Position numbers and translations under genes: made by a program. This document shows positions 1-8,258 of a DNA stretch of 49,351 nt, piece after piece. Source of the DNA: Pseudomonadota bacterium (GTDB taxonomy: Bacteria > Pseudomonadota > Gammaproteobacteria > DASZBR01); contig JAJYDF010000026.1 of NCBI GenBank assembly GCA_021777765.1, positions 1-49,351 of the forward strand. The letters run 5' to 3'. Under the pieces are notes generated by a model. That model worked only from the letters and a program-made list of their open reading frames with translations, was not told the DNA's origin and did not search any database. The first letter of the stretch is position 1, and each line of letters begins with the position of its first letter.

Positions 1-789
1 GAAATAATCCTACCTCAGCAAGATATTACTCTCTATTATCCCGATCGATTCAAAACCGTTGTTTCTCCCCTTTATAAATTTGACATCAAATTTTTTTGTT
101 ATATGCGAGTCTATCTTGATGGATCGGTTTTGGATATTTGTAATGATCCTGATATGCAAGAATATTTTTATTATAAAAGTGGATGGTATAAAAAGTTTTC
201 ACCTCTTTATGCTAACGCCAATATTCACTCGACATTTATACTAGATAAAAGTTTTATAGATCCTGATTGGCTTAATACGGAAAAACAATTATTCGATATT
301 GAGTATGTGATGTTTTATATCACTAAAAAACCTCAATACACTGAATATTGGCAGTTTGGCACGAAAACTGACAATCATAAGATCATTAATTTTTACATGC
401 AGAATACCGAACTCTTAAAAGCATTTATACAATATTTCGAATTTGAAGCGAGAGATTTAATTGAACTAGCGGAGAAAAATAGATACAAAATTATAAGCTT
501 GAATAATAAAAATAATCATGATCCACTGGTAATGATCCCCGATGATAGAGAAGTACAGTCAACCATTAATAAATTGTTGAAAAACATTCCAGAGAAATAC
601 CAATTATCTGCTAAAGAAATTGAATGCCTGAAATTAAGTGCTCATGGTGCTACCGCAAAAGAAATTGCTAAAGAATTAAGCATTAGTTATCGAACTGTTG
701 AAAAGCATTTTGAAAATATGAGATTAAAAATTGGCATCAACAAAATTACTAGCATTATTCAAAAAGCACAGGAATTAGGCATTATTTAA
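1..789 (+). CDS. LuxR-family transcriptional regulator, 5' end outside the window
   Basis: The frame is open from the first base, so the gene starts upstream; 262 residues are visible. The first in-window ATG (103) is internal, because coding-looking sequence continues before it. The last ~65 residues form a typical LuxR/FixJ DNA-binding domain: a 'LSAKEIECLKL' entry helix, then 'ATAKEIAKELSISYRTVEKH', the recognition helix-turn-helix. The N-terminal part resembles no signal-binding domain I can name; it is aromatic-rich and lacks an obvious receiver Asp, so an autoinducer- or PAS-like sensor is only inferred. The stop overlaps the stop of the convergent SNF2 gene by a few bases. LuxR-type solo regulators are common in Legionellales. 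Confidence 0.85.
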   Translation, partial: EIILPQQDITLYYPDRFKTVVSPLYKFDIKFFCYMRVYLDGSVLDICNDPDMQEYFYYKSGWYKKFSPLYANANIHSTFILDKSFIDPDWLNTEKQLFDIEYVMFYITKKPQYTEYWQFGTKTDNHKIINFYMQNTELLKAFIQYFEFEARDLIELAEKNRYKIISLNNKNNHDPLVMIPDDREVQSTINKLLKNIPEKYQLSAKEIECLKLSAHGATAKEIAKELSISYRTVEKHFENMRLKIGINKITSIIQKAQELGII

Positions 790-3700
790 CTCGTTTCATT
801 ATCTTTCGGCAACGGTTCAAATAATGTTTCTATATCTTCCAAATTAAATCCTGTTTGCACTTCACCTTGATGGCTTAATAAATTATCTAACAACGCCTGT
901 TTATGTTGTTGCAATTCTAATATTTTTTCTTCCACTGTACCGCTGGTAATTAATTTATAAACAAATACTATTTTATCTTGACCGATACGATGTGCGCGAT
1001 CGGTAGCTTGTTTTTCTACGGCAGGATTCCACCAGGGATCATAATGAATCACAGTATCAGCTGCAGTTAAATTTAATCCGGTACCGCCGGCTTTTAAACT
1101 GATTAAAAATAAATTCACTTTCCCTGTTTGAAATTCATCGATAGGCGTTGCACGATCTTTAGTTTTACCCGTTAATTTCACATAATTAATTTTTTCTTTT
1201 GCCAATTCCGTTTCAATTAATTCTAACATTTCGGTAAATTGCGAGAACAATAATATACGTCGTCCTTCCGCTAATAAATTAGGCAACATTTCCATTAACA
1301 TGATTAATTTAGCTGAACCTGCTGCAAATTTTTCCGCAGATGACATTTTTAATAAACGCGGATCACAACACGTCTGACGTAATTTTAATAACGCATCCAA
1401 AATAATAATTTGGCTATTTGCAATACCGCGCGCTTTAACAATTGTTGCGACTTTTTCATGTAAAGCAACGCGAATACTTTCATATAAATCACGTTGTTCA
1501 CCTTCTAACTCAACAGCGCGTAACATTTCAATTTTGGGAGGTAATTCTTGCAATACTTGCTGTTTAGTTCGTCGCATAAAAAATGGTGAAATACGTTGCC
1601 ATAAACTCGCACTGCGTTGCAAATCATGTTGTTTTTCAATAGGCACTCTAAATAATCGTTGGAATTGTCTGTGGTCACCTAATAAACCAGGTATTAAAAA
1701 ATTAAATAATGCCCATAATTCGCCTAAATGGTTTTCCATAGGTGTACCCGTCAAACATAAGCGATGGCGGGCATGTAATTTTTGTACAATTTGATTAATT
1801 TTGGTACGAGGATTTTTAATAAATTGCGCTTCATCAATAATTAATATGTGATAATCATGCGCAACTAAAATATCTTGATCACGAATTAATAATTGATAGG
1901 TAGTAATGATCACATCAAAATCTTTAATCGTTGAAAAATGCGGTTTTCTATCGGTGCCATGTAACGTTAATATTTTTAAAGAAGGCGTAAATCGTTGCGC
2001 TTCTTGGCGCCAATTGACCATTAAACTGGTCGGTGCTATCACTAAACTGGGTCTATCCATACGTTTATTATTTTTTTCAATTAATAAATGGGCTAATGCT
2101 TGGACTGTTTTACCCAAGCCCATGTCATCGGCTAATACACCACCTAATTCAAATTCACGTAAAAATTGCAACCAATTTAATCCATCTTGCTGATAAGGGC
2201 GTAATTCTGTGCATAAACCTTTTGGTGGTTCTACTTGCACAATACCTTTAAATTGACTGAGTCTTTCACCCAAAATACGTAATCGCTCTCCACCTAACCA
2301 ACGTAATTTCGCAGCATTTAATGCTTGTTCTAATAAATGTAATTGCGCAATACGTAAACGGGCCATTTTTAATTTATTTGCGCCGGTTAAACTGTCTGCT
2401 TCATATAATTCAGTTAATACATTAAAAATACTGCGTAATCTGGCTTTAGCAATGGGTAATAATCGTCCATCCGGTAATTGTACTAACCAGGGTTTTGTAT
2501 CATCTGCCATTTTTTTAATAAATGCTTCGCGATGATGATTATATTGGTTTTGAATTAAATCCACTAAAATAGGCAATAAATTAATTTTTTCATTATCAAC
2601 GGTAATGCCTAATTCAAAATTAAACCATTGTTGCGCTTTATTTTCATCGATGCCGTAATACCATTCATCAGCTTGTTGAACTACACGGTAAGGATAAGTT
2701 TCATCGATAACAACTTGCCAGCCTAATTCTCTTAATTGGGTCACATCAATTAAATTAAAATCTAATTGTGTTTGCGGTTCATCCATATCACGAATTAACC
2801 AATAATGATCATATTGCTTATTATTTAAATTTAAATGCGTTGCTTGATGTAATGGAATTAAACCACGTTGTTCTAATTCATGTTGCGCATCATGTTCAAA
2901 TTCAAAATCACGCGGCATGGTAATTAATTCATCTTTGGCGACATAACTGGCTGTATTTTTCACATCACCATAATCAACATGAGCCATTTCATATATAAAA
3001 GATAATTTTGCCAGAGGTAAACGTAGCCAGTGTGGTTTATCGACTAAATCATCAGTCGGTTTTAATTCAACTTCAGCACTGAATAATCGTAATTCGGGTA
3101 ATGGTTTTACGGTATGTTTACGTATTTTGCTGAACTTTTTTGGTTGAGGCGGAGGCACTTTGACTAAATTGGCATACATTTGTTTCAGTTGATCGGGTTT
3201 TAATGCTGGTGCATTTAATAATGCGCCGACAATTGCAGGGTCCATACCTGTTTCTAATGGCCCACATAATAAATGTTCATGATCGATATACCAGGGAGGC
3301 GTTAAAGGTAAAACAGTCGTTGATCCGCCAGGAACACGACAATGTAATTTTTGCGCACCACCAGTCTCAGTGATCCATGATAATTGCGCTTGTTTTACAG
3401 ATCCTGGTTTGAGTGGCGACGTACGATGCGATCCATAATGACATCGCTCTGTTTCAATAATTTGATGCAATAATTCTGCACCATGCGCGCCGTACAATGA
3501 AAAAATTGTTTCAGTAGGCACTAATTCATTTTCTAATTTTGAGGACGCCAACCAATAACAAATATGTCGATCTGCTGCAGAAAATGCAGGACTTTGACGC
3601 AAATGCTGATAATCGAAATGCTGGGGTTTACCATATTCACCATTTTTTAATAAATGCACCAAACACACTTCAATTTGAATAGTGAATTTAGGTTGATTGA

Positions 3701-3794
3701 TTAAAGTCAGTAAATAAATGATTTGTTCTGATGTTTCTGTGACCATACGAATAATGGGATCTTTATCAGAATCAGTTTCAAAAATATCACGCAT
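786..3794 (-). CDS. SNF2-family DEAD/DEAH-type helicase (Rad54/HepA-like ATPase)
   Basis: This 1002-residue protein has a poorly recognised N-terminal half, as in bacterial SNF2 proteins with an associated domain, followed by the two RecA-like lobes. Lobe 1 carries Walker A 'DDMGLGKT' (around residue 555), the Walker B box 'DEAQ' (around 650) and 'LTGTPMENHLGELW'. Lobe 2 carries 'SQFTEM' and 'GGTGLNLTAADTVIHYDPWW' followed by 'RAHRIGQ' (850-940), the SNF2 signature. It is expected to be an ATP-driven double-stranded DNA translocase acting on nucleoprotein; its client in bacteria is unknown. The gene is complete and monocistronic, and its stop overlaps that of the convergent LuxR-type gene. 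Family assignment is firm; cellular role is not. Confidence 0.93.
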   Translation of the reverse strand: MRDIFETDSDKDPIIRMVTETSEQIIYLLTLINQPKFTIQIEVCLVHLLKNGEYGKPQHFDYQHLRQSPAFSAADRHICYWLASSKLENELVPTETIFSLYGAHGAELLHQIIETERCHYGSHRTSPLKPGSVKQAQLSWITETGGAQKLHCRVPGGSTTVLPLTPPWYIDHEHLLCGPLETGMDPAIVGALLNAPALKPDQLKQMYANLVKVPPPQPKKFSKIRKHTVKPLPELRLFSAEVELKPTDDLVDKPHWLRLPLAKLSFIYEMAHVDYGDVKNTASYVAKDELITMPRDFEFEHDAQHELEQRGLIPLHQATHLNLNNKQYDHYWLIRDMDEPQTQLDFNLIDVTQLRELGWQVVIDETYPYRVVQQADEWYYGIDENKAQQWFNFELGITVDNEKINLLPILVDLIQNQYNHHREAFIKKMADDTKPWLVQLPDGRLLPIAKARLRSIFNVLTELYEADSLTGANKLKMARLRIAQLHLLEQALNAAKLRWLGGERLRILGERLSQFKGIVQVEPPKGLCTELRPYQQDGLNWLQFLREFELGGVLADDMGLGKTVQALAHLLIEKNNKRMDRPSLVIAPTSLMVNWRQEAQRFTPSLKILTLHGTDRKPHFSTIKDFDVIITTYQLLIRDQDILVAHDYHILIIDEAQFIKNPRTKINQIVQKLHARHRLCLTGTPMENHLGELWALFNFLIPGLLGDHRQFQRLFRVPIEKQHDLQRSASLWQRISPFFMRRTKQQVLQELPPKIEMLRAVELEGEQRDLYESIRVALHEKVATIVKARGIANSQIIILDALLKLRQTCCDPRLLKMSSAEKFAAGSAKLIMLMEMLPNLLAEGRRILLFSQFTEMLELIETELAKEKINYVKLTGKTKDRATPIDEFQTGKVNLFLISLKAGGTGLNLTAADTVIHYDPWWNPAVEKQATDRAHRIGQDKIVFVYKLITSGTVEEKILELQQHKQALLDNLLSHQGEVQTGFNLEDIETLFEPLPKDNETS

Positions 3795-4039
3795 CTTTGC
3801 TTTCCACTCATTATAGAGAACAGACTATTATAACGCTTTATTCTGTAAGATACACTGACTTTGTGCGCCCTTAGCTCTTACTTGTAAACGCCATTCTTCA
3901 TTCATTAAATTGATTACTAGTTTTGTGTTACCTTGTGAGGAAGAAGCTGCATTAATAATGCATGCACTGTGTAATAAAATTGTGTTAATGTGCTCACCAA
4001 TGTGTATTTGGACAAAATAAAAGTAGCTCAGGAGGAGTT

Positions 4040-4456
4040 ATGAAGATGCCACATTGCGGTGTTTCTAAATTACTAGGATTAGTTTTGTTAATTAACAGTG
4101 TTTCTTCCTTTGCTACACCTGATTATTTCCGTATTAATTTACCCAGCAATACTAATAAAGAATCTCCTATTACATTTTATTGTACGGCTATTCCCAATAA
4201 AACAAAGAACCCACGTATACTGATGAGTAATAGAGCACAAATGACAACGGGTTTTAAAAATCGGAATCCCAATGCAGCAGGGCAATTAATTATTTATGCT
4301 AATTATCTCAATCAAGTTTATTTTAAAACTTATCAAGATCCGCAAGAACTCGATATTCCGGGTTACGTACAAGCGATAGGGACAGGTGAAGTCGATATCA
4401 CATGTACATTAGGTGAAGGTGAAGGTCGGTCATTAATAGCAGGTGATTATGGTTAA
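4040..4456 (+). CDS. Small exported protein of unknown function
   Basis: A 138-residue ORF preceded by a very strong ribosome binding site (AGGAGG, 5-6 bases before the ATG). The N-terminus has basic and hydrophobic segments ending in a plausible signal-peptidase site (around 'SSFA-TPDYF', residue 26). The mature part is about 110 residues with two cysteines ('FYCTA' and 'ITCTL') that could form a disulfide, and it looks beta-rich. I do not recognise the family. The stop overlaps the start of the downstream phosphodiester glycosidase gene, so the two are probably co-translated and act in the same envelope compartment. Confidence 0.62.
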   Translation: MKMPHCGVSKLLGLVLLINSVSSFATPDYFRINLPSNTNKESPITFYCTAIPNKTKNPRILMSNRAQMTTGFKNRNPNAAGQLIIYANYLNQVYFKTYQDPQELDIPGYVQAIGTGEVDITCTLGEGEGRSLIAGDYG

Positions 4457-5288
4457 ATTTAAACAATTTACTTCATCATCTATTACTACAGCGATCTTTA
4501 TTATTATTTTTATAATGATTGGCATAAATTATTGTTCAGCTAATAATGATACGCAAAATAATTATATTAATACCGCTTATAGAAAATTACCCAATCAGTT
4601 AGGATTTTATCAGCATATAAAGTTTATCTCTGATGATAATATTGATGTTGATGAAATTACATTATCAGGTAATTATCACGCCACCGTTTTCCAACAAGAT
4701 GCTGTCAATCAGGATAGCGCTAAATCAATTGCGGAATTAACGCAACAATTACATTATTTGATTGGAATTAATGGTGGTTTTTATACACCGAATTTTAAAC
4801 CAGTTGGTTTGTTTATTATACATCGAAAGATGCTCCAACATGCAGCCCATGATCCATTAGCCAACACCTGCATACATGTTGATGAAAAAGGGAAATTATA
4901 CCTAGAAAATAAAATTGATAATTGTTTGAATGCTGACTATGCGATGCAAACTGGTCCAATGCTTATTAAACAGGGGAAAATAAATCCACAAATAGAGACT
5001 CTTTCACCTCAATTATTAAAATTAAAATCATTTTTTGATCCGCATTATCGGACTATCTTGGCATTAACTCAGGATAAAAAATTAATTATTATGGTGACCT
5101 CTCCCGCAACGCTTTCTCAGATATCAAATTTATTAATCAATGATCCGCTTGCCTTTGGTGTAAAAAATATTTATACCGCAATTGATCTCGACGGTGGAGT
5201 TTCTACAGGCATGCGTATTAATTTTGAGAATAATCCGTTTGATTTTTCTGAAATAAGATATGTGAAAACTTTTGTGTTTTTTAATTGA
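4449..5288 (+). CDS. Phosphodiester glycosidase family protein (NAGPA / DUF2233-like), exported
   Basis: About 279 residues with an N-terminal hydrophobic signal or anchor (residues ~12-30). The body carries the NAGPA-family pattern: 'GINGGFYTPNFKPVGL', a mid-protein 'MQTGPMLIKQGKI', 'RTILALTQDKKLIIMV', and a C-terminal 'AIDLDGGVSTGM' (Asp and Gly of the catalytic or metal site). Family members hydrolyse phosphodiester-linked sugars, such as uncovering N-acetylglucosamine-1-phosphodiesters or acting on envelope polymers. I chose the ATG at 4449, which sits behind AGGTGA; a GTG at 4443 would add two residues. It overlaps the upstream exported ORF by eight bases, suggesting translational coupling. 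Substrate unknown. Confidence 0.75.
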   Translation: MVKFKQFTSSSITTAIFIIIFIMIGINYCSANNDTQNNYINTAYRKLPNQLGFYQHIKFISDDNIDVDEITLSGNYHATVFQQDAVNQDSAKSIAELTQQLHYLIGINGGFYTPNFKPVGLFIIHRKMLQHAAHDPLANTCIHVDEKGKLYLENKIDNCLNADYAMQTGPMLIKQGKINPQIETLSPQLLKLKSFFDPHYRTILALTQDKKLIIMVTSPATLSQISNLLINDPLAFGVKNIYTAIDLDGGVSTGMRINFENNPFDFSEIRYVKTFVFFN

Positions 5289-5357
5289 ACTTAATATTCA
5301 ATTTTAATTTGCTCCATGAACTACTATCTTTCATTAATTGTGCCCAACCACTGATTT

Positions 5358-5763
5358 GCGGGTATTTTTATACACTTTGGCTCAATTGCGTGTATTTCTA
5401 TACATTTGCGAACATTTTTATACAGACATCCATTAATCCGGCTATTTTTATACACCCACCCGCCTTTTTTGTTCTCAAAACGCACTGATAATCACACTTT
5501 TACCCCCAAAACATACTCGATATCACATTATTGGTACCTAAAACGTGAAAATTTTCACGTTTTAGGTACCAATAATGTGAAAATGAATAGGTGTATTAGG
5601 TGTTGTTAATAGTATCGCGGTCATTTTTATACAGATACCCTAAAATACGGGTGTTTTTATACATATGCGTGCGTTATTATACATATCCTGCCAATCGCGG
5701 TTGTTTTTATACGAGTGCGGGCAATTTTACACTTAATTGACTGATAACGGGCATTTTTAAGCG
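5358..5763. repeat. Phased array of ten 17-bp repeats (consensus GCGGGYATTTTTATACA)
   Basis: Copies start at 5358, 5388, 5408, 5438, then 5617, 5647, 5667, 5697, 5717 and 5747; the last two are diverged. The start-to-start spacing alternates 30, 20, 30 and then 30, 20, 30, 20, 30 bp, so the period is 50 bp with two sites per period, all near whole helical turns. A 58-bp palindrome and degenerate sequence sit in the 179-bp gap. The array fills the ~490 bp between the glycosidase and the Fic gene and ends about 20 bp before the Fic start. It is probably a multi-site binding region for a protein; an autoregulatory operator or iteron-like function is inference. Confidence 0.85.
5523..5580. repeat. 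58-bp perfect palindrome (29-bp arms, no loop)
   Basis: Every base from 5523 to 5551 pairs with its partner from 5580 back to 5552, with the centre at AAAA/TTTT. The arms contain GGTACC and CACGTTTTAGG-type segments. Flanking bases do not pair. It sits in the middle gap of the 17-bp repeat array. As RNA it would make a long perfect hairpin without a poly-U tail. It could be an insertion, a protein binding site or a bidirectional terminator. Confidence 0.9.
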
Positions 5764-5780
5764 ATGCAAAAGGGCAAATA

Positions 5781-7286
5781 ATGGACAGAATTCCTATTGG
5801 ATACACTGCAATATGTGAACAGCTCAGACTTAAAGTCATCCCACACTTTAGGGAATCATATATTGCTAAATTGGGGAGAGGCAAAACCATTATAGATAAT
5901 CATCATGAGATCCATATCTATCCCAAAAACTATGCATTAAAGGATGAAAAAAATCTATTAGCAAATCTAGAATTTGCCTTGAAATACGATGGCATCAATT
6001 TAGAAATTATCAAATTATGTTTCGAAAAAATTACAAAAAATGAAATTACCAATCATATAAAGAAACAACCTACGGGCAGCTATTCAAGAAAAATATGGTA
6101 TCTCTATGAATTTTTGATGGGCACTCGACTCAATCTCAAAGATTGTCAAAGAACTAAATATGTAGATTTACTTGATCCCAAAATGTATTTCACAACACAA
6201 GGCGTTAAAAGCCCTCGACATGCCATCAATAATAATTTATTAGGTAACAATCAATTTTGTCCTTTTTTCCGACAAACTGAATTATTAAATAAATATATTG
6301 AAATGCGTTTAGACGAAAAGGCAAAGCGACTATTACAAAAATACGATCCCTATCTCATCGCCCGTGCAGTAACTTATCTTTATACGAAAGAAACCATGTC
6401 GTCATATCAAATAGAACGAGAGCAGCCAGATAAAAATAGAATGACACGATTTATAAATATGTTACAGCAAGCACCAACGATTGAATCTTTATCAAAAGAA
6501 AAATTAATCGAATTACAAAATGTCATCGTTGACTCACGATTTCAAGATGTTGATTATCGGTATACTCAAAATTATGTGGGAGAAAATATTAATCCCTATT
6601 ATCAAAAAATACATTATATTTCACCCAAACCAGAAGATGTTGTAGATATTATGGAAGGATGGCTCAATTCTTTAAATAGAATGATATCAGCACAAATCCA
6701 TCCGGTTATTATTGCAACAGCAATTTCATTTGGATTTGTTTTCATTCATCCCTTTGAAGATGGTAATGGAAGAATACATCGTTTCTTAATCCATTATATT
6801 TTGTCAAAAACTAATTTCACTCCTAAAAATACCATATTTCCAGTATCATCAGTCATGTTAAAAAATATGAGAGATTATGACAAAACGCTTGAAGCATTCT
6901 CTACACCATTATTATCAGTGTTAACAGATTATGATTTAACCAATGATGGCATTTTGACTGTCAAACAAAACAGTAAATTGTTATATCAATATATTGATTT
7001 TACTCAAATGGTTGAATATTTATTTGGCTGTATCGCGGAAGCAATTGATAAAGATTTTAAAAACGAAATTGAATTTATAGCCAATTACGATAAAGCAAAA
7101 AAGGCTATTCAAGATATTATTGATATGCCTGATAATAAAATAGATTTATTAATAAAATTTATTATGCAAAATAAAGGTAATTTATCTGAAGAAAAACGAA
7201 AGAAATTTTTCTCATTGTTGCGTAAAGATGAGATTATTCAAATAACTAAAGTAGTCAGCGAATATATGCTTTCACATCAAAATTAA
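5781..7286 (+). CDS. Fic-domain protein (probable AMP-transferase or related NMP-transferase)
   Basis: 501 residues. The Fic core motif 'HPFEDGNGRIHRFL' is intact from about residue 323, giving the catalytic His, the acidic metal ligand and the two-Gly anion-binding hole. Fic enzymes transfer AMP, or less often other nucleotide or phosphate groups, to Ser, Thr or Tyr of target proteins. A sequence 'SSYQIER' at residues 207-213 resembles the auto-inhibitory (S/T)xxxE(G/N) helix with Arg in the last place, so the enzyme may be self-inhibited. Start chosen at 5781 behind AGGG. No small antitoxin precedes it. It is directly downstream of the phased repeats, which probably control it. Whether it acts inside the cell or as an injected effector cannot be read from the sequence. 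Confidence 0.9.
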   Translation: MDRIPIGYTAICEQLRLKVIPHFRESYIAKLGRGKTIIDNHHEIHIYPKNYALKDEKNLLANLEFALKYDGINLEIIKLCFEKITKNEITNHIKKQPTGSYSRKIWYLYEFLMGTRLNLKDCQRTKYVDLLDPKMYFTTQGVKSPRHAINNNLLGNNQFCPFFRQTELLNKYIEMRLDEKAKRLLQKYDPYLIARAVTYLYTKETMSSYQIEREQPDKNRMTRFINMLQQAPTIESLSKEKLIELQNVIVDSRFQDVDYRYTQNYVGENINPYYQKIHYISPKPEDVVDIMEGWLNSLNRMISAQIHPVIIATAISFGFVFIHPFEDGNGRIHRFLIHYILSKTNFTPKNTIFPVSSVMLKNMRDYDKTLEAFSTPLLSVLTDYDLTNDGILTVKQNSKLLYQYIDFTQMVEYLFGCIAEAIDKDFKNEIEFIANYDKAKKAIQDIIDMPDNKIDLLIKFIMQNKGNLSEEKRKKFFSLLRKDEIIQITKVVSEYMLSHQN

Positions 7287-7309
7287 ACACTTCTTTCCAT
7301 CTGCAACGT

Positions 7310-8113
7310 TTAATTCTGCGCAGGATTAATCGGCGCATCAGGATTTAGCATATAAGTATTTTGTTGATTAGTTGCGATATTATCGGAGGGAGGTAAGGCA
7401 TTAAATGGCATATTATTATTAGCAGCCATCATTTGTGCATTATTATTTTCAGAATTATTATTTACTGCGTTAGCATTCGCTGCATTATTATTCATCGCAT
7501 TTGTATTCACTGCATTTTTATTCGAATTATTTTTTCTCAATGAATTGTTATACGCATTATCATCAGCTGAAATATATTGCTGTTCTTCATCAGGCTGCAC
7601 ATTCATTTCATTTTGCAATGCTTGGTGAATAGGATCTTGTTGTTCTTGCACTGGTTGTGGCTGCGTTGTGGCTTGCGAGACTTGTGGCGAATCAGATGCG
7701 GATTGCACAGCAGGTGCAGCAGTTTGCGAGATGGGTTGTGAAGGATTTTGTTTATGCGCCACTAATACTGCAATAACGGATTGCTCATAATCACTGCGTA
7801 AAATAGGTAAACTGTTATAAGTTGTTAAAACATCTTGGCAGGAAAACTTACGCATCACGGTTGATTGATTTGATAGCATGTTCGCCACAGCTTTATCAAA
7901 TTGGGAATCAGCATCTGCTTCATCAGATGCATCTGATGACATGGCTTTAATGGCCTCTTTAGATCGTGCGGTCAGCACTGAAACATCTTGGCCACATTGT
8001 TCAGCAGCGCCAGCAATATTACCTGCTTGTAATGCAAATTGATTGGTTATGTCGTCAGCATAGGCTGAGAGAGAAAATCCCACGGATAATATCATTAATA
8101 AATACTTATACAT
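7310..8113 (-). CDS. Exported Asn/Gln-rich low-complexity protein
   Basis: 267 residues with a clear signal peptide (Lys, hydrophobic stretch, 'SAYA' cleavage site at about residue 19). Residues 20-120 look folded and helical, with cysteines at roughly 40 and 92. From ~125 the protein becomes Pro/Gln-rich, and then for ~70 residues Asn/Ala-rich with short units of the type N-A-x-N-N-N ('NAVNTNAMNNNAANANAVNN'). I recognise no family. It is divergent from mrdA across a 145-bp promoter region. The disordered tail suggests a surface or periplasmic linker; codon slippage in the repeats could vary its length. Confidence 0.65.
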   Translation of the reverse strand: MYKYLLMILSVGFSLSAYADDITNQFALQAGNIAGAAEQCGQDVSVLTARSKEAIKAMSSDASDEADADSQFDKAVANMLSNQSTVMRKFSCQDVLTTYNSLPILRSDYEQSVIAVLVAHKQNPSQPISQTAAPAVQSASDSPQVSQATTQPQPVQEQQDPIHQALQNEMNVQPDEEQQYISADDNAYNNSLRKNNSNKNAVNTNAMNNNAANANAVNNNSENNNAQMMAANNNMPFNALPPSDNIATNQQNTYMLNPDAPINPAQN

Positions 8114-8190
8114 GTTTTATGTCCCTATTGAGCTCCGTTAGCGATGCTCATTTTGACAAAAATGTATTGCCAAAGTCTAGAAATATCATA

Positions 8191-8199
8191 TTATCCACA
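8191..8199 (+). promoter_or_regulatory. Exact match to the DnaA-box consensus TTATCCACA upstream of mrdA
   Basis: The 9-mer lies in the divergent intergenic region, about 30 bp before a TATAAT-like hexamer at 8231-8236 that could be the -10 box of mrdA. It is a single site with no cluster of neighbours, so it is not an origin; regulation by DnaA or chance are both possible. Confidence 0.35.
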
Positions 8200-8258
8200 G
8201 GTTATAGCTATAAAGAGTAATTGAAATCATTATAATGAGAATTGTATATTGAGGCAGA

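Noticed and set aside
3828..4030. A minus-strand open frame ending at 3828, upstream of the helicase, with protein-like text ('GNTKLVINLMNEEWRLQV')
   Set aside because: No ATG, GTG or TTG start with a ribosome site before the conserved-looking part; it may be a relic of an exported protein, but the evidence is too thin to list as a gene.
5358..5763. Phased repeats considered as CRISPR
   Set aside because: The 17-bp units are degenerate and the gaps between them are only 3 to 13 bases, so there are no spacers.
5358..5763. Phased repeats considered as a plasmid or chromosome replication origin
   Set aside because: No initiator gene, DnaA boxes or AT-rich melting region beside them, and the locus is otherwise chromosomal.
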